Below, piece by piece: positions 62,042 through 64,000 of a DNA stretch of 64,000 nucleotides. The stretch lies in contig DAOUHY010000150.1 of NCBI GenBank assembly GCA_034428435.1, positions 1 to 64,000 on the forward strand, read 5' to 3'. The stretch is from Bin5 sp034428435. GTDB lineage: Bacteria > Chloroflexota > Anaerolineae > Caldilineales > Caldilineaceae. Position 1 is the first letter of the stretch; every line of letters begins with the position of its first letter. Under the pieces are notes generated by a model. It did not search any database. It worked only from the letters and a program-made list of their open reading frames with translations, and was not told where the DNA came from. The translations under genes were made by a program, and so were the position numbers.

Positions 62042-62872
62042 ATGGCTATCTTGGACGGAAAAGTGGCCCTGGTCACCGGCGCGGGGCGAGGACACGGGGA
62101 GGCGGTTGCAGTCCGGTTTGCCGAGGAGAGCGCCGCGGTTGCAGTCTGCGACATCGTGCCCGTAGAGGAGTTGGAGGGCGGAGTCGGCGAACGGATCCGG
62201 GCCGCAGGCGGGGAGGTATTTTGCTCGCAGACAGATGTTTCGAAAGAGGAGCCGGTCAGGCAGCTAGTGCAGGATACGATTGACCGTTTCGGCACGATCG
62301 ACATATTGGTTAACGTGGTCGGGATAGCCGGTCCGACGAAGGATGTATGGCAGATGAGCCTGGAGGAGTGGCAGGAAACGCTGGCGGTCAATCTGGATTC
62401 GGCGTTCCTGGGCTGCAAGTACGCGCTGCCGGAGATGATTCGCAAGAGGTACGGGCGCGTAATCAACTTCAGCTCGGCTTCGGGCAAGCAGCCTCTTTCG
62501 CACCGTACTCCCTACACGACCTCGAAGATGGGCATCCTTGGATTCACACGCACTTTGGCGGCGGACGTGGGCCGGTACAATATCACGGTCAATGCCATCT
62601 GTCCTGGTGCACACGAGGAGCGGAGTGTCGAGTTGGAACGGGCGCGGGCGGAGTACAGGGGGGAAGCTTTCGATGAAGAGGCATTACGGCGCCGTTACCG
62701 GGAGCCGCGGCCGAACGCGGTGCTGGCCGGGCGGTGGTGCGGGGATGAAGGATTCGTGGAGAAGGGGGCCGGGTCGGAGGAAGCGGCGGCGATAGCGGTC
62801 TTTCTGGCGTCGGATGATGCGGCCAGCATGACGGGTCAGGACATCAATTCGGGGGGATGGGTGATGTGGTGA
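62042..62872 (+). CDS. Short-chain dehydrogenase/reductase
   Basis: The 276-residue NAD(P)-dependent SDR has the cofactor motif TGAGRGHG, NVVGIAG in place of the usual NNAG, the catalytic Ser in INFSSASG and the YTTSK pair. It also has the C-terminal DDAASMTGQDINSGGW. A 30-residue insertion (about 195-235, RARAEYRGEAFDEEALRRRY) sits after the ICPGAH segment. It lies directly behind an enolase gene. Oxidation of a sugar acid or reduction of a keto-sugar acid is likely. Confidence 0.9.
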   Translation: MAILDGKVALVTGAGRGHGEAVAVRFAEESAAVAVCDIVPVEELEGGVGERIRAAGGEVFCSQTDVSKEEPVRQLVQDTIDRFGTIDILVNVVGIAGPTKDVWQMSLEEWQETLAVNLDSAFLGCKYALPEMIRKRYGRVINFSSASGKQPLSHRTPYTTSKMGILGFTRTLAADVGRYNITVNAICPGAHEERSVELERARAEYRGEAFDEEALRRRYREPRPNAVLAGRWCGDEGFVEKGAGSEEAAAIAVFLASDDAASMTGQDINSGGWVMW

Positions 62873-62884
62873 GGAAGGCTTACT

Positions 62885-62997
62885 TCCGCGAATTCTGTCT
62901 ACGAAGAACACCTTTTTGATCCGCGAAGTTACGCGAAGGGACGCGAAGAACACCTTTTTTCATCCGCGAGGTCACGCGAAGGGCTGCGAAGAACGCC
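62885..62997. repeat. CGCGAAG-type repeat, three units
   Basis: Three units (one degenerate TCCGCGAATTCTGTCTACGA, then two of the form CCGCGAAGTTACGCGAAGGG with ACGCGAAGAACACCTTTTTT) fill the 148-bp gap before the last gene. The spacer CACCTTTTT recurs after two of them. Confidence 0.8.
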
Positions 62998-63020
62998 AGG
63001 TGCAGAGTCGAGAAGCAGAA

Positions 63021-64000
63021 ATGATGACAGAGAACGCAGTGCCGTTGCAGGGGCAGTTTGTGCTGGAGTGGAACCGAGGCGGTATCAGTAGCCTCAAACT
63101 GAAGGACGATGTGTACGATACCGAATACATCACGCCGGCCGAAACGCTTGGGGAGGTGCTGGTAGGCTATCGCGTAGGCGGAGGGGCGTGGCGATCTGCG
63201 ACGAACTTCTCCTCCGGCGACATCCGTAGGGTTGAAGAGACTGGAGGCGGGTCTCGGGCGTTCGTGTACAGCGGAGATAGCCAATTGCTGCACGGATTGC
63301 GCGGGTTGGGGCTGGAGGAGCGGTTCAGCGCGGAAGGGAACCGCCTGATATGGAGCCTGGCGTTTCGCAACGAGACGGAAGAGACGGTGGAGATCGGGGA
63401 CATCGGTCTGCCGTTGCCCTTTAACAAGCGCTTTGTGCGCGACAACCTGGCCAACTATACGCATGTCGTCGCGCGCCACAGCTTCATTTCGGGACATGGT
63501 TCATTTCTGTTTTGGCAGCGGCCCAATGGCGCCGGTCCCTACCTAGTGATGACGCCTCTGGCGGGAACGAAGCTGGAGTACTATGAGGAGATCGACCCTC
63601 ACCCTTCGACAACCAGCGTGCCCTACCGCGTTTATATTCATTCGGCGCTGACCGGTGGAAACGAGACGCGAGGAAGCTGGCGCCAACCGCATACGAGCGT
63701 CACGCTTTCGCCACAGGGAACTGAGGGCGACGGCGTTTCATACGGCTTCTGCCTGGAGTGGGCTGACGATTACGATGGCGTGCGTGATGTCCTTTACCGG
63801 CAAGGACTGTTCGACGTTCATGTCGTGCCGGGCATGACGGTACCGATTGATCTGGGCGCGACTTTCTCGATGCGGACGAAGCACGAAGAGTATGAAGTCG
63901 CGGCGGAGTATCCTGATCAGACCAGCATCGACCTGGTGGATGAAACGCAAGCAGATTCCCGCAGCTTTCGAGTAGAGTTTTCGCGGCTGGGGGAGAATCT
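63021..64000 (+). CDS. DUF5695-type glycoside-active protein, N-terminus
   Basis: The frame is open from the ATG at 63021 to the right edge (326 residues visible). It reads as a beta-rich N-terminal domain: FVLEWNRGGISSLKLKDDVY, then GDIGLPLPFNKRF, then HSFISGHGSFLFWQRPNGAG and PYLVMTPL. These segments match the DUF5695 family of large carbohydrate-active proteins as I remember it; members often have a helical-barrel C-terminal domain. There is no signal peptide, so it may act in the cytoplasm together with the GH4 enzyme, enolase and SDR upstream. The C-terminal part is outside the window. Confidence 0.7.
   Translation, partial: MMTENAVPLQGQFVLEWNRGGISSLKLKDDVYDTEYITPAETLGEVLVGYRVGGGAWRSATNFSSGDIRRVEETGGGSRAFVYSGDSQLLHGLRGLGLEERFSAEGNRLIWSLAFRNETEETVEIGDIGLPLPFNKRFVRDNLANYTHVVARHSFISGHGSFLFWQRPNGAGPYLVMTPLAGTKLEYYEEIDPHPSTTSVPYRVYIHSALTGGNETRGSWRQPHTSVTLSPQGTEGDGVSYGFCLEWADDYDGVRDVLYRQGLFDVHVVPGMTVPIDLGATFSMRTKHEEYEVAAEYPDQTSIDLVDETQADSRSFRVEFSRLGEN

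Overview
The window looks like a high-GC bacterial chromosome fragment, most probably from Chloroflexota (Caldilineaceae-like, of the type recovered from marine or sponge-associated metagenomes). This is an inference from gene content: large secreted proteins with Thr/Pro linkers of the TPTATPT type, several mandelate-racemase/enolase sugar-acid enzymes, phytanoyl-CoA dioxygenase-like oxygenases, many ABC transporters, Uma2 proteins, and abundant short hairpin repeats between genes. No rRNA, tRNA, CRISPR array, transposase or phage gene was recognised.

Layout. 1-2756 (minus): the N-terminus of an amidase, a Uma2 protein, a redoxin and a secreted SH3 protein. 2855-7316 (minus): a complete aapJQMP-type general amino-acid ABC importer operon with a promoter and a palindromic operator candidate. 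7781-9759 (plus): a double zinc-ribbon membrane protein, a tandem hairpin-repeat array and a second Uma2 protein. 9797-16087 (minus): a sugar-acid block with a ThDP enzyme, a galactonate-dehydratase-like enolase, an oligogalacturonate-lyase-like propeller and a family-5 solute-binding protein. 16852-18877 (plus): PhyH dioxygenase overlapping a second enolase. 19310-28173 (plus): two large leucine-rich-repeat surface proteins (1049 and 1611 aa). 28375-29739 (minus): a PhyH-HEAT fusion. 29900-34793 (plus): a MacB/LolD-like ATPase and a 1376-aa FtsX-type permease. 34942-39067: an orphan Phd antitoxin, two PNPOx-fold proteins, DUF2277 and fhs. 39338-44278: a SNF2 helicase and SWIM-finger protein pair. 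44308-50770: oxidoreductase-SAF, aldo/keto reductase, GNAT, DUF169 and aldolase-SDR. 51449-54311: an orphan HlyD-like adaptor and an SH3 protein. 54835-64000: a carbohydrate locus with a strong promoter, a broken solute-binding gene, two intact permeases, a GH4 glycosidase, a third enolase, an SDR and the start of a DUF5695 protein.

The most interesting non-coding signal is a family of about 220-330 bp intergenic elements present four times (16526, 22915, 36129, 50818), always in the same orientation. Each contains tandem hairpins, and each lies upstream of a plus-strand gene. In three copies a promoter-like hexamer pair follows the element closely. A second family of short hairpins (GGGCACCC-ACAAG-GGGTGCCC) forms tandem arrays at 8645 and 58982. 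It shares its loop and 3' tail with the first hairpin of the large element although the stems differ, with compensatory changes. A third family (CGCGAAGGG units) fills other gaps. These repeats occupy most of the large intergenic spaces.
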